From Terriglobia bacterium (lineage in GTDB: Bacteria; Acidobacteriota; Terriglobia; Terriglobales; Acidobacteriaceae): a stretch of 38,049 nucleotides of DNA. The stretch is from positions 1-38,049 of the forward strand of contig JAIQFF010000033.1 of the NCBI GenBank assembly GCA_020073395.1, given 5' to 3'. Under the pieces are notes generated by a model that did not search any database, was not told where the DNA came from, and was given only the letters and a program-made list of their open reading frames with translations. Positions 27,482 through 35,852 of this stretch are shown piece after piece. The translations under genes were made by a program, and so were the position numbers. How positions within the stretch are numbered: position 1 is the first letter of the stretch; every line of letters starts with the position of its first letter.

Positions 27482-29650
27482 TTATTGTTTCGAAGATTCG
27501 TTTGATTCTTTGCCCTCGGTCACCATCTCTGCGAAATCGGCAACGGTCGAGAATTCCTTTAGCAGGGTCTGCAGAAGCGCCAAACGGTTGGCCCGGATGC
27601 GCTCGTCCGCGACCATGACCATGACCTTGTCGAAAAATGCATCCACCAGTTCCCTTGCCATCGCGAGTACCGACAGGGCCTGTTGATACTCTCTCTTTTG
27701 CCGGTGTGCTTCAACTATGGGAGCGTAAGTCGAAACGTAGGCAGCGAGCCTCGTTTCTTCATCAGCCGAATCCGGCAGGGCCTGAAACTCTACAGCAGGC
27801 TCGATTCCGGCTCCCTTCGCCTGCTTCAGGATATTGCGCATGCGTTTACAAGCCGCCGCAATGGCCTGGAATTCGGGCATATGCAAAACGCCCTTCAACG
27901 CCTGCGCCCGGGCCACGGCATCTACCACATCGTCGGAATCCGGCGCCAGCACTGCGCTCACCACGTCGTAGTTGAAGCCGAGAGCGTCGCGCAAGTAAAA
28001 CTCCAGACGTTCCCGCAGGAAATGGCTTACGGTACCGTCGAAGTCAACGGCGACGACGAACTTTTTCTCGGCGGCCGAGCCGCGATAGGCTTCCCGCGCA
28101 TCCTTGAATAATTGGCTGAGACTGACGGGCAGCTTGTGCTCTGCGATGGTCTTGACGATCCCATTGGCCTGGCGGCGCAGAGCAAACGGATCCTTCGATC
28201 CTGTCGGCTGAAGTCCAAGCGCGAACATACCCGCAATGCTGTCGGCCTTGTCGGTGATCGAGAGTACAGCACCCTCAACCGTCCGCGGGACGGAGTCTTC
28301 CATGGACTGAGGTTTATAGTGGTCGTAAATCGCGATGGCAACGGCTTCGCGCGCATCGGCTTTCATGTCAGGATCGAGTTCCTGCACTCTGGCATACAAC
28401 CCGCCCACAATGCCTTGCAGTTCCGTGAACTCTTTCACCAGTTCGGTCGTGAGGTCAGCCTTCGCCAACAATGCCGCTTTATGAACTACTCCAGGGCGAA
28501 CTGCGATGCCGCCCTGGCGAATCTTCTCGCACAACCAACTGCATACCCGCTGCACCCGCAGCACCTTGTCCCAGTAGCTGCCGAGATCCTTCTGAAAGGT
28601 GACGGTCTTGAGCCAGGTCGTCCGCTCGCGCAGCGGATGCTTCTGGTCAGTCTGCCAGAAGAAGCGCGCGTCGTTGAAGCGTGCCCTCAGCACGCGCTCG
28701 TGCCCGTGCCGGATGATGCCGTCGGGATCCCCGTCGGTGTTCAGCACGGCCAGAAAGTGTGGCGAGAGACTGCCCCGCGAATCCTCGACGGCAAAATACT
28801 TTTGATGGTCGCGCATGACCGTGACCAGAACTTCTTCGGGCAGTTCCAGAAAGTCAGGATCGAACGAGCCCAGGATCGCCGCCGGCCATTCGGTGAGGTT
28901 GATCACAGTGTCGAGCAGTGATTTGTCTTCGCGCCAGCGCGCGCCGGGAATGGTGCGAGTCGCGGCATCGAGAGTCTTGCGAATCTGCTTTTCTCTCTGC
29001 TCGCGACTGAGGACCCTGGCCTTCTCCAGCGCCTCAATATACGAGATGCCTGCGCGGGGAATCGCAACCGATCTATCAGCCAGGATTCGATGTCCGCGCG
29101 ATTGATTTCCAGCGCGAACTCCAGCGAACTCCAGCGGGATGACCTCGTCATCGAGCATGGCCACCAGCCAGCGCACCGGACGCACGAAGCGCTCACTAGG
29201 CTTGCGCCAGTACATGTTCTTGGGCCAGTAGATAGAAGCGATCTCTTTGGGCAGGGCCTCGGCCAGAATCTCAGCGGCGGAGCGCCCCTTCCTGGTGACT
29301 ACTGCGGACAGGTACTCGCCCTTCGGAGTTGTGGTGCGCTGCAACTGGGAAACATCCACGCCGGCTTTTTTCGCGAAGGCATGTGCGGCGGGCGTGGGTT
29401 GGCTATCCTTGAAAGCCACGCTGAACGATGGGCCGGTAACTTGCTCGACGACGTCAGGCTGCGCAACCGGAATATTTGCCGCCAGCACCGCGAGGCGGCG
29501 AGGTGTATCGAGATAGGCCAGGGCAGCCGCGGGCAGCAGCCGTTCGCGGTCGAGGAGCTTGTGTAGGCGTTCGCGCAGCTCCAGAGACGCCGCGTCGATC
29601 ATCCGCGCCGGAATCTCTTCGCAACCGATTTCGAGTAGAAAATCTGGCAT
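27482..29650 (-). CDS. glyS: Glycyl-tRNA synthetase beta subunit
   Basis: Protein of 722 residues, the tRNA-binding subunit of the alpha2-beta2 bacterial glycyl-tRNA synthetase. It begins with the family signature DFLLEIGCEEIPARM; TRRLAVL-type (DTPRRLAVL), MYWRKPSERFVRPVRWLVAM and LTTELVKEFTELQGIVGG blocks follow in the usual order, with a C-terminal anticodon-binding-like helical domain. It starts 22 bases after glyQ. A small tandem repeat (cgaactccag twice, near 29115) falls inside the coding sequence without breaking the frame. Confidence 0.97.
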   Translation of the reverse strand: MPDFLLEIGCEEIPARMIDAASLELRERLHKLLDRERLLPAAALAYLDTPRRLAVLAANIPVAQPDVVEQVTGPSFSVAFKDSQPTPAAHAFAKKAGVDVSQLQRTTTPKGEYLSAVVTRKGRSAAEILAEALPKEIASIYWPKNMYWRKPSERFVRPVRWLVAMLDDEVIPLEFAGVRAGNQSRGHRILADRSVAIPRAGISYIEALEKARVLSREQREKQIRKTLDAATRTIPGARWREDKSLLDTVINLTEWPAAILGSFDPDFLELPEEVLVTVMRDHQKYFAVEDSRGSLSPHFLAVLNTDGDPDGIIRHGHERVLRARFNDARFFWQTDQKHPLRERTTWLKTVTFQKDLGSYWDKVLRVQRVCSWLCEKIRQGGIAVRPGVVHKAALLAKADLTTELVKEFTELQGIVGGLYARVQELDPDMKADAREAVAIAIYDHYKPQSMEDSVPRTVEGAVLSITDKADSIAGMFALGLQPTGSKDPFALRRQANGIVKTIAEHKLPVSLSQLFKDAREAYRGSAAEKKFVVAVDFDGTVSHFLRERLEFYLRDALGFNYDVVSAVLAPDSDDVVDAVARAQALKGVLHMPEFQAIAAACKRMRNILKQAKGAGIEPAVEFQALPDSADEETRLAAYVSTYAPIVEAHRQKREYQQALSVLAMARELVDAFFDKVMVMVADERIRANRLALLQTLLKEFSTVADFAEMVTEGKESNESSKQ

Positions 29651-29672
29651 TAACCTTAATCCCTGTCAATAC

Positions 29673-30692
29673 TCACGCAGTTGTGGGCGCTACTTCCTTC
29701 TTCTTTACTTTCTTCTCCACCGTTGGTTCTGGCTCCGATTTCGCCGGCAACTCTCCGCGCTGCTGATCTACAAAGGCCTTCGCGATTCCCACCGCCAGCG
29801 CCCTCACCCTCGCAATCACGCCTACGCGTTCGGTCACAGAAATTGCGCCACGCGCGTCTAGGATATTGAACAAGTGAGAGCACTTCAGGCAGAGATCGTA
29901 AGCTGCGAGCAAGGGAAAACGCTGTTTGTCGGGTCCAAGTCCATCGTTCTTCTCTTTCGCGAGTGCCGCATACTTCTCCAGCAACGTTCTGCACTCTCCT
30001 TCGCACAACTCGAAATGTTTCCAGGCCTTTTCCACCTCGGCCAACTCGAAGTTGTACACGGAAAATTGCAGCTCATCGGCCAGTCTTACGTCGCCGTAGG
30101 TTGTGACACGCCCGGTTTCGGGATCATGGGCCCACACGATGTCATAAATCGAATCTTTATCCTGTAAGAACGAGGCGATGCGCTCCAGCCCGTACGTGAG
30201 TTCGGCTGAAATCGGGTCCAGATCGACACCGCCGCACTGCTGGAAGTAGGTGAATTGGGTGATTTCGAGGCCGTCGAGCATGACCTGCCAGCCGATCCCC
30301 CAGGCGCCCAGGGTAGGCGACTCCCAGTTGTCTTCTTCAAACTTGATGTCGTGCTGGCGTAGATCAATGCCCATCGCGCCCAGCGATTCCAAATAAAGTT
30401 CCTGCACATTTTCCGGCGGCGGCTTCAGGATGACTTGCAATTGCATGTGCTTGAACAGGCGGTTGGGGTTTTCTCCATAACGTCCATCGGCCGGACGGCG
30501 CGAAGGCTGCACGTAAGCGACCTTGTAGGGTTGCGGCCCCAGTACGCGCAGAAAAGTTTCCGGCGCCATCGTGCCCGCGCCAACCTCGACATCATAGGGC
30601 TGTTGCAGAACGCAACCGCGCTCCGCCCAGAAGGTCTGCAATCGGAGGATCAGTTCCTGGAAAGTGAGCGGATTGGGTTTGGGGCTTGGCAT
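29673..30692 (-). CDS. glyQ: Glycyl-tRNA synthetase alpha subunit
   Basis: Class II aminoacyl-tRNA synthetase catalytic subunit of 339 residues that charges tRNA-Gly. The family core is strongly conserved: [53 protein letters not shown] and [16 protein letters not shown]. The last 35 or so residues, ending in [10 protein letters not shown], form a charged low-complexity tail beyond the usual family length. It lies 64 bases after recO and just ahead of glyS. No T-box leader is apparent. Confidence 0.97.
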   Translation of the reverse strand: MPSPKPNPLTFQELILRLQTFWAERGCVLQQPYDVEVGAGTMAPETFLRVLGPQPYKVAYVQPSRRPADGRYGENPNRLFKHMQLQVILKPPPENVQELYLESLGAMGIDLRQHDIKFEEDNWESPTLGAWGIGWQVMLDGLEITQFTYFQQCGGVDLDPISAELTYGLERIASFLQDKDSIYDIVWAHDPETGRVTTYGDVRLADELQFSVYNFELAEVEKAWKHFELCEGECRTLLEKYAALAKEKNDGLGPDKQRFPLLAAYDLCLKCSHLFNILDARGAISVTERVGVIARVRALAVGIAKAFVDQQRGELPAKSEPEPTVEKKVKKKEVAPTTA

Positions 30693-30756
30693 GCAACTGT
30701 TTGCTTGTGATTCTTCAGTTCTTAGTTACTGGTTCCCAGTTCTTGGCGGAAACGAG

Positions 30757-31500
30757 CTAGGAGCTGATCTTCTCCAGCATTCCCGCAGTGACCAGCTTCT
30801 TCTCAATGTGCCTCTGCAGCGTCTGTATCAGAAACTTGCGCAGATCGCTTCCCTGCTTCTGGGGCCAGGGCGTTCCCGCAAAACCTTCTACCGGGGCGCG
30901 AAACATCCGGGCAGCCAGCGCCCGCGATTCTGCGGATATCTCGGATGATGCCAGGCGCTTGTCCTCGGTACACATCAAGCCGTCGGTCAAGGCATGAAAG
31001 AAGGCCCGGCTGCCGTTCAGGGTGCGTCCGCAAACCATGCACTCGCCGAGATCGGGCAGATAGCCCATCAGGCGGGTCATCCACAGCTCAAAATACGTCA
31101 CCGGCATCCAGACGTCGGGCCCGCGTAATCCCGCGAGCACCGAAAGCGCCAGCCGAAACGCAGCATCATTGGCTTCGCGATCCGGCAGCAACTCGTCGAG
31201 CAACTCTGCCACATGCGCCAGTGCGACCGCCCGCGGGTAAGTTACCTCTGTCGCCAGCGGTGATTCCAGCACCTCGCAGGAGTCCAGCCGGGCCAACTCC
31301 TGCCGCTCGCGATCTTCGTAAAAAGCCCGAACGTAGGTCAGCGGTTCCAGCGCGCCCCCAAACCGCCGTTTCGATTTCTTGGCTGAGCGCGCCACGCCGC
31401 GAACTTTCCCTTCCGCTCGCGTGAACAACGTGACCAGCAGATCGGCCTCGCGCAAAGGGTACGTGCGCAGGACGATCGCTTCCGACTCCTTCAGTGTCAT
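30757..31500 (-). CDS. recO: DNA repair protein RecO
   Basis: Recombination mediator of 247 residues acting with RecF/RecR to load RecA on SSB-coated DNA. It has an N-terminal OB-fold (ESEAIVLRTYPLREADLLVTLFTRAEGKVRGVARSAKK region), then a helical domain with a partial zinc site, CMVCG followed by a single Cys in DGLMC, so one of the usual four cysteines is missing. ATG 31500 starts the conserved OB-fold; the frame is open for another 65 codons upstream but runs through intergenic repeat DNA. It is the first gene of the recO-glyQ-glyS-ppdK unit. Confidence 0.93.
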   Translation of the reverse strand: MTLKESEAIVLRTYPLREADLLVTLFTRAEGKVRGVARSAKKSKRRFGGALEPLTYVRAFYEDRERQELARLDSCEVLESPLATEVTYPRAVALAHVAELLDELLPDREANDAAFRLALSVLAGLRGPDVWMPVTYFELWMTRLMGYLPDLGECMVCGRTLNGSRAFFHALTDGLMCTEDKRLASSEISAESRALAARMFRAPVEGFAGTPWPQKQGSDLRKFLIQTLQRHIEKKLVTAGMLEKISS

Positions 31501-31549
31501 GGAAGCCCAGCAGGTTAACGATTGATTGTAATGGAGTAGTGCTGAGATG

Positions 31550-31755
31550 GGAAGGCGGAGGCCGGGCGTCGGGCCTCGGACTTCAGCTCTCAGACCACAT
31601 CGGGCCTCGGACGTCGGACTTCGGACCTCAAATTTTCGAATCGCACGGTCCGGCACAAACAACAAGAGCTCCAGCAATACGCCGGAGCTCTTCATTTCAG
31701 AAATTGACAGGTGACGCCTGATGCCCGAAGTCTGATGCCCGAAGTCTGACGTCCG
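31550..31755. repeat. Degenerate GTCGGACTTCGG / GCCCGAAGTCTGA repeat block
   Basis: The gap between recO and the ferredoxin gene contains many copies of short units such as cgtcggacttcgg and cctcggac on one side, and gatgcccgaagtctga twice in tandem on the other; the two sides are roughly inverted relative to each other. Related units recur at about 34781-34810 and 37434-37528. Confidence 0.6.
31664..31692 (-). terminator. Rho-independent terminator of the ferredoxin gene
   Basis: Perfect nine-base-pair stem AAGAGCTCC/GGAGCTCTT with an 11-base loop. On the minus strand it is followed by GTTGTTTGTG, a T-rich tail. It lies 66 bases beyond the ferredoxin stop codon and upstream of recO. Confidence 0.65.
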
Positions 31756-31758
31756 CCT

Positions 31759-32019
31759 CTACCGTCCGAAATACTTCGCGTTACGCTCGGTGAATGACGC
31801 CCACTTTTCCGGCAGATCATCCAGCGCGAAGATGGCCGATACCGGGCACACGGGCACACAAGCTCCGCAGTCGATGCACTCTACGGGATCAATGTACAGC
31901 ATCTCTTCTTCGGCGTACGCCGGCGAATCTTTCTTAGGATGAATGCAGTCCACCGGGCAAGCGTCCACGCAGGCGGTATCCTTGGTTCCGATGCACGGTT
32001 CTGCGATCACGTAGGTCAT
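31759..32019 (-). CDS. 7Fe-type ferredoxin (FdxA-like)
   Basis: Electron carrier of 86 residues. The cysteine pattern is Cys9-x7-Cys17-x3-Cys21-x3-Cys25 followed by Cys48-x2-Cys51-x2-Cys54-x3-Cys58-Pro. It resembles 7Fe ferredoxins, in which Cys9 and Cys17 would bind a [3Fe-4S] cluster with the last Cys and the others bind a [4Fe-4S] cluster; the wide Cys9-Cys17 spacing argues against a plain 8Fe clostridial type. Alone on its transcript, with a terminator downstream. Its redox partner is not evident; ppdK lies downstream on the same strand but after the terminator. Confidence 0.92.
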   Translation of the reverse strand: MTYVIAEPCIGTKDTACVDACPVDCIHPKKDSPAYAEEEMLYIDPVECIDCGACVPVCPVSAIFALDDLPEKWASFTERNAKYFGR

Positions 32020-32160
32020 TGTTCTTGTCTCCCTGGCCAGCCAAGCTGTGCTGAACTCGTTATATTAACAAGAATGCACGCTGTGGGTGCAACTTTTGGA
32101 GGTTGTTTCGATTGACGACGCGAACCCATAGAGGCGGGCATCTTCGCCCGTTTGAGCTGA

Positions 32161-32180
32161 CACGGGCGGGGACGCCCGTG
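32161..32180. repeat. Palindromic hairpin cacgggcg-ggga-cgcccgtg
   Basis: Perfect eight-base-pair inverted repeat with a four-base loop between the divergent ferredoxin and rpsP genes, so not a terminator. A closely related palindrome (gggcgggacgccc core) lies just after rnhB at 36607-36623, which suggests a dispersed short repeat. Confidence 0.55.
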
Positions 32181-32274
32181 CTCCATCGCCGCAACTTGCT
32201 AATCCGGGTAAATTCTGCAAAAATAATGGTTTGTCTCAGCCTGCCTGAAGCAATTAGGAAAGGAACATAAGCTC

Positions 32275-32532
32275 TTGCTAATGATTCGTCTGTCGCGCAC
32301 CGGTGCGCGCAAACAACCGCAGTATCGGGTAGTGGTCATCGAAAAGGAACGCGCGCGCAATGGCCGTCCGGTCGAGGTGGTCGGGACATACAACCCCCGC
32401 ACCAGCCCGGCCAGCATTGAACTTAAGCGCGAGCGCATCGACTACTGGGTATCGAAAGGCGCCAAGTTGTCGGACCGGGTCAGCAAGATCGTCTCCCGGC
32501 CGGCACCGGCCAGTGCCGTTCCGGTTGCCTGA
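32275..32532 (+). CDS. rpsP: 30S ribosomal protein S16
   Basis: Small-subunit ribosomal protein of about 85 residues with the S16 signature MIRLSRTGARKQPQYRVVV and the VEVVGTYNP block. The Shine-Dalgarno AGGAAAGGA (32256-32264) is 10 bases from TTG 32275 and 16 bases from ATG 32281, so initiation at the TTG (two extra residues, ML) is favoured, with ATG 32281 as the alternative. First gene of the rpsP-khpA-rimM-trmD-rplS cluster. Confidence 0.95.
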   Translation: MLMIRLSRTGARKQPQYRVVVIEKERARNGRPVEVVGTYNPRTSPASIELKRERIDYWVSKGAKLSDRVSKIVSRPAPASAVPVA

Positions 32533-32583
32533 TCTCGGGTTGCGCCTTCCGGCAAATTCCACCGCATAGAACTGGATATCCCT

Positions 32584-32835
32584 ATGAGCGAGCCAACCGG
32601 GGACATGCGAGTCCTGATCGAACAGATTGCCAAAGCTCTGGTCGATGATCCAACCCAGGTCTCGGTCAATCAGGTCGAAGAAGACGGAGAGTCCGTGCTT
32701 GAGCTTACGGTTGCCCCGAACGATCTGGGCCGAGTGATTGGCAAGCAGGGACGCACCGCACGCGCCATGCGCAACCTGCTGGGCGCGGCCGGTTTGAAGT
32801 TCAACAAGCGTTTCGCGCTGGAGATTTTGGAATAG
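32584..32835 (+). CDS. khpA: KH-domain RNA-binding protein KhpA
   Basis: Small RNA-binding protein of 83 residues with a single KH domain; the GRVIGKQGRTARAMRNLL segment holds the GxxG loop (GKQG). KhpA usually pairs with KhpB/Jag and is nearly always encoded between rpsP and rimM, as here. Its stop codon overlaps the likely rimM start region. Confidence 0.95.
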   Translation: MSEPTGDMRVLIEQIAKALVDDPTQVSVNQVEEDGESVLELTVAPNDLGRVIGKQGRTARAMRNLLGAAGLKFNKRFALEILE

Positions 32836-33416
32836 CCGACGAGTTCATCACGCTGGCGCGCGTTCTCAAGACCCAGGGACGCCGTGGCGAAGTCGCAGCC
32901 GAACCGCACAGCGACGCCCCGGAGCGGTTTCAACCAGGCATGCGGCTGTGGGCCTTGCCTAAGGACGGAGACGGGCCCCGGCGCGAGTTAAGGATTGAGG
33001 AAGTGTGGCCCCACAAAGGTCATCTGGTCCTGAAGTTTGAAGGTGTTGATTCGATTTCCGATGCCGAAAGCCTGATCGGATGCGAGTTGCAGGTCCCGGC
33101 CAGTGAGCGATCGAAGCTGGAGGCGGGTTGGGTGTACGTCAGCGATCTGGTGGGATGCGAAGTGTTCGACGGCGATCGCGAGATTGGCCGGGTCCAGGAT
33201 GTACAGTTTGGAGCGGGTGAAGCACCCCTGCTCATCGTCAAGGCGGGAGCGAACGAGTACGAGATCCCTTACGCGGAAGCGTATTTGAAGGGCGCCGACC
33301 TTGAGCAAAAGAAGATTTACATGATTCTGCCGGAAGGCATGCTCGAGCTGAACGCTCCCATGACGGCCGAAGAGAAAGAGCAACAAAAGATCAGTAACAA
33401 GAAGCTGTCATCCTGA
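32832..33416 (+). CDS. rimM: 16S rRNA processing/maturation protein RimM, non-standard start
   Basis: 30S assembly factor. The conserved RimM N-terminus (EFITLARVLKTQGRRGEVAAEP) is clearly encoded in frame before the first ATG at 32940, which would delete about 36 conserved residues. No ATG, GTG or TTG exists in that interval. The best candidate is ATA at 32832, giving IADEFITLARV, with GGAG eight bases upstream and overlap with the khpA stop (gaATAg). The PRC-barrel C-terminal half (VSDLVGCEVF, IPYAEAYL) is complete. The call of rimM is secure; the start is inferred, and a sequencing error or frameshift is the alternative. Confidence 0.85.
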   Translation: MADEFITLARVLKTQGRRGEVAAEPHSDAPERFQPGMRLWALPKDGDGPRRELRIEEVWPHKGHLVLKFEGVDSISDAESLIGCELQVPASERSKLEAGWVYVSDLVGCEVFDGDREIGRVQDVQFGAGEAPLLIVKAGANEYEIPYAEAYLKGADLEQKKIYMILPEGMLELNAPMTAEEKEQQKISNKKLSS

Positions 33417-33421
33417 GCGGA

Positions 33422-33450
33422 GCAAGTGCTTCGCGACGCGAAGCACTTGC
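33422..33450. repeat. Perfect 13-bp inverted repeat in a dispersed-type element
   Basis: GCAAGTGCTTCGC at 33422-33434 and its complement at 33438-33450 with a GAC loop, right after rimM. It is embedded in catcctgagcgg...ggagtcgaaggaccc, a sequence type seen repeatedly between genes in Acidobacteriota and some other phyla. No T-run follows, so a terminator role is uncertain. Confidence 0.6.
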
Positions 33451-33561
33451 GGAGTCGAAGGACCCCTACCTTCTTGCGATGCGATGGTTAAAAGGGGCCC
33501 GGGCCGGCTGTCGCCCGCCACCAGACGGTGGCTCAGCATGGCATGGTTTTAGGGTCCAGCG

Positions 33562-34368
33562 ATGAAGATCGACATTTTAACGATCTTTCCTGACTTCTTT
33601 CGCGGACCACTGGATTACGGCATTGTTCGCCGGGCCCGCGAATCTGGCCTGGCGACGATCGAAGTTCACGACTTGCGGACGTTTGCGCACGACCGGCACC
33701 GCACCGTGGATGACCGCCCTTTCGGCGGCGGCGAAGGCATGGTGCTGAAGCCGGAACCGATCTTTGAATGCATTGAAGGATTGAACATCCAGGGTCGCGC
33801 GGAGCGGCTTGCACCCGGTGCGAAGCAGAGCGTAGTGCTGTTGTCGGCACAAGGTCGGCCCTTCGACCAGAGCGTGGCGGAAGAACTCGCAGCCCTGGAA
33901 CGAATTGTCCTGATCTGCGGCCGTTACGAAGGCGTGGACGAGCGCGTGGGACAGCATCTGGCCGATCGTGAGTTGTCTATCGGCGACTACGTGCTGAGCG
34001 GCGGCGAGTTGGGTGCGGCGGTGATTCTGGATACGGTCACGCGCCTCATTCCCGGCGCCCTGGGTAACGAAGCTTCGGCGCGGCAGGAGTCGTTTTCGGC
34101 GGGGACGGCAGTGCAACCCGGCGGCGCCGATTCCACCTGCGCATCGGGTGGATTGCTGGACTATCCGCATTACACCCGGCCGGCGGACTTTCGCGGAATG
34201 CAGGTGCCTGAGGTTTTGGTATCAGGCAACCACGAAGAAATACGCCGCTGGCGCCGGCGCACGGCTTTGGAGAAAACCTGGCGCAATCGGCCTGACTTGT
34301 TAGATGGGGCCGCGCTGGGCGACGAAGATAGAGAATTGCTGGCCCGCATCACGGGCAAGGAAAACTGA
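33562..34368 (+). CDS. trmD: tRNA (guanine37-N1)-methyltransferase
   Basis: SPOUT-class enzyme of 268 residues that methylates G37 of tRNAs with AdoMet, preventing frameshifting. It starts with [13 protein letters not shown]. The trefoil-knot cofactor site is [13 protein letters not shown] and [31 protein letters not shown]. The C-terminal RNA-binding domain contains [12 protein letters not shown]. It is somewhat longer than many TrmD proteins because of a small insertion near residues 180-195 ([15 protein letters not shown]). Cluster order rimM-trmD-rplS is the classical one. Confidence 0.97.
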   Translation: MKIDILTIFPDFFRGPLDYGIVRRARESGLATIEVHDLRTFAHDRHRTVDDRPFGGGEGMVLKPEPIFECIEGLNIQGRAERLAPGAKQSVVLLSAQGRPFDQSVAEELAALERIVLICGRYEGVDERVGQHLADRELSIGDYVLSGGELGAAVILDTVTRLIPGALGNEASARQESFSAGTAVQPGGADSTCASGGLLDYPHYTRPADFRGMQVPEVLVSGNHEEIRRWRRRTALEKTWRNRPDLLDGAALGDEDRELLARITGKEN

Positions 34369-34402
34369 GCAGTCCAAGATTCTGTCACCGGGGGAACAAA
34401 TC

Positions 34403-34780
34403 GTGACCAACCTGATCATCGAAAAACTTCTGGCTAAGACCAAACGCACCGACATCCCTGACTTCGCGCCTGGCGACAGCGTGCGGGTACACGTGAAGAT
34501 CAAGGAAGGCGACAAGGAACGCCTGCAGGCATTTGAAGGCGTGGTGATTGCGCGCAGCCGGGGGCCGCAGGCCAGCTTTACCGTGCGCAAGATCAGCTTC
34601 GGCCACGGGGTCGAGCGCATCTTCCCGCTCCATTCCAAAGTGGTGGACAAGGTGGAGTTACTGCGCTCCTCCAAAGTCCGCCGCGCCAAGCTGTATTACC
34701 TGCGCAGTCTGAAGGGCAAGGCGGCTCGCTTGAAGGATGTGGACCGCGAGCAGGCCGTAGCTGAAGTGGCCAGTACTTAG
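34403..34780 (+). CDS. rplS: 50S ribosomal protein L19
   Basis: Large-subunit protein of 125 residues. Family blocks include [32 protein letters not shown] and the [22 protein letters not shown] segment, ending with [10 protein letters not shown]. The GTG at 34403 is chosen because GGGGG precedes it by eight bases and L19 proteins begin at the same point; the frame is open upstream but overlaps trmD. Last gene of the translation cluster before the PilZ gene. Confidence 0.96.
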   Translation: MTNLIIEKLLAKTKRTDIPDFAPGDSVRVHVKIKEGDKERLQAFEGVVIARSRGPQASFTVRKISFGHGVERIFPLHSKVVDKVELLRSSKVRRAKLYYLRSLKGKAARLKDVDREQAVAEVAST

Positions 34781-34831
34781 CGACGTCGGACCTCGGACGT
34801 CAGGCGTCGGCTGAGAGGCCCGAAGGCCAGG

Positions 34832-35578
34832 CTATCTCTGGATCTCGAACTGCAAGGTATCTTCGAGATGCTTCTCAGCTAACTTGCGGATCAGGAACTG
34901 CAGCATCTGGCGCTCGCCCTTACGGATCTGGCGGAATTCGATTCCGAGTCCTACCTGCGGTTCCGCATGCTTGACCTGACCCTTTAGCGTCAAATTGTGG
35001 TCGTCCACATGGAGCGTCACTTTCAACTCGGTGCCGGCGGGCACCATGTGCTTGGTCAGCACCAGGCAGCCAATCTCTGACATATTCTTCAAGACGACAT
35101 CGGCTTTGAAAGTGTGGGAGCCCTGCTCTACCAGCTCCGCGGTTCCTTCCAGACTAAAGCGCTCGCGGCGGCGGCGCCGCTCGTGGGACGCAAAGGTACG
35201 AGGCCGCTTCGCGTTTCCATCCAGCAGGACAGGCTCATAGACCTCCACCATGTCTTTCAGTTCGGCTTCCCACAGTGTCCGGTCCGATTCCACGGACTGC
35301 AATCCGATTTGACCCGCCAGCTCCGAATTCGGTTCGCCCACCCAGACCACGCGGCAGAACGCCTTGTTCTTGCCCCGTTCGATGGCAATAACTTCTCCCG
35401 CTTCCTTCACGCAGCGCAGGCCTGTGACCCGGGCGCCGTGCTCGGAAATATCATAGGTGCAGGCAATCTCAAGACAGGGCTTTTGCGCGTCATCCCAATA
35501 GGTGACTCGAATAGGAAGAGCCAACTGGATGCGTTTTTTTTGGCGCTCTGCTGCTGCTTTGGAAGTCTGTTCTTTCAA
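34832..35578 (-). CDS. Protein with two PilZ-like domains
   Basis: Cytoplasmic protein of about 248 residues with two tandem PilZ-type beta barrels. The first is at about residues 15-110 (RIQLALPIRVTYWD, DISEHGARV) and the second at about 135-225 (RRRRERFSLEGTAEL, NMSEIGCLVL). PilZ domains bind cyclic di-GMP; the second copy keeps the Arg-rich N-terminus and the [N/D]xSxxG motif, while the first looks more degenerate and may be structural. The start is uncertain: TTG 35578 precedes the conserved region, and the open frame further upstream runs into an inverted repeat and is probably not coding. It splits the ribosomal cluster from rnhB on the opposite strand. Confidence 0.75.
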   Translation of the reverse strand: MKEQTSKAAAERQKKRIQLALPIRVTYWDDAQKPCLEIACTYDISEHGARVTGLRCVKEAGEVIAIERGKNKAFCRVVWVGEPNSELAGQIGLQSVESDRTLWEAELKDMVEVYEPVLLDGNAKRPRTFASHERRRRRERFSLEGTAELVEQGSHTFKADVVLKNMSEIGCLVLTKHMVPAGTELKVTLHVDDHNLTLKGQVKHAEPQVGLGIEFRQIRKGERQMLQFLIRKLAEKHLEDTLQFEIQR

Positions 35579-35700
35579 AATGAATCCGGTGCGCTGACGG
35601 TTCTCTAGACTGACGCTAGCAACGCACAGCGCGGCCGTCAATTTACCCCGGTAATGGTCCCTGCTGGTTACCTTTGGGCCTATGAATCCACGGCAGTTGG

Positions 35701-35765
35701 GCAAGTGTGGGTCGGACACTCTTGTTCGACGCCATTTCGGACAGCAGTGTCCGACCCACACTTGC
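35701..35765. repeat. 20-bp perfect inverted repeat
   Basis: gcaagtgtgggtcggacact (35701-35720) and its exact complement (35746-35765) flank a 25-base loop, giving a very stable hairpin between the divergent PilZ and rnhB genes. Because it reads the same on both strands, both strands translate to a VWVGH...VSDPHL-like peptide. It is a REP-like element rather than a terminator. Confidence 0.75.
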
Positions 35766-35852
35766 AGATCGGAGGCAATGCGCTTGCTGCGAGTAGTTTT
35801 CCACATTGCCCCACAAGCACCGACTGGGCGAAGATGACCTTATCTTTACTCC

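Noticed and set aside
28112..28921. 269-codon plus-strand open frame opposite glyS
   Set aside because: Antisense shadow of a conserved gene, with no motif or ribosome binding site.
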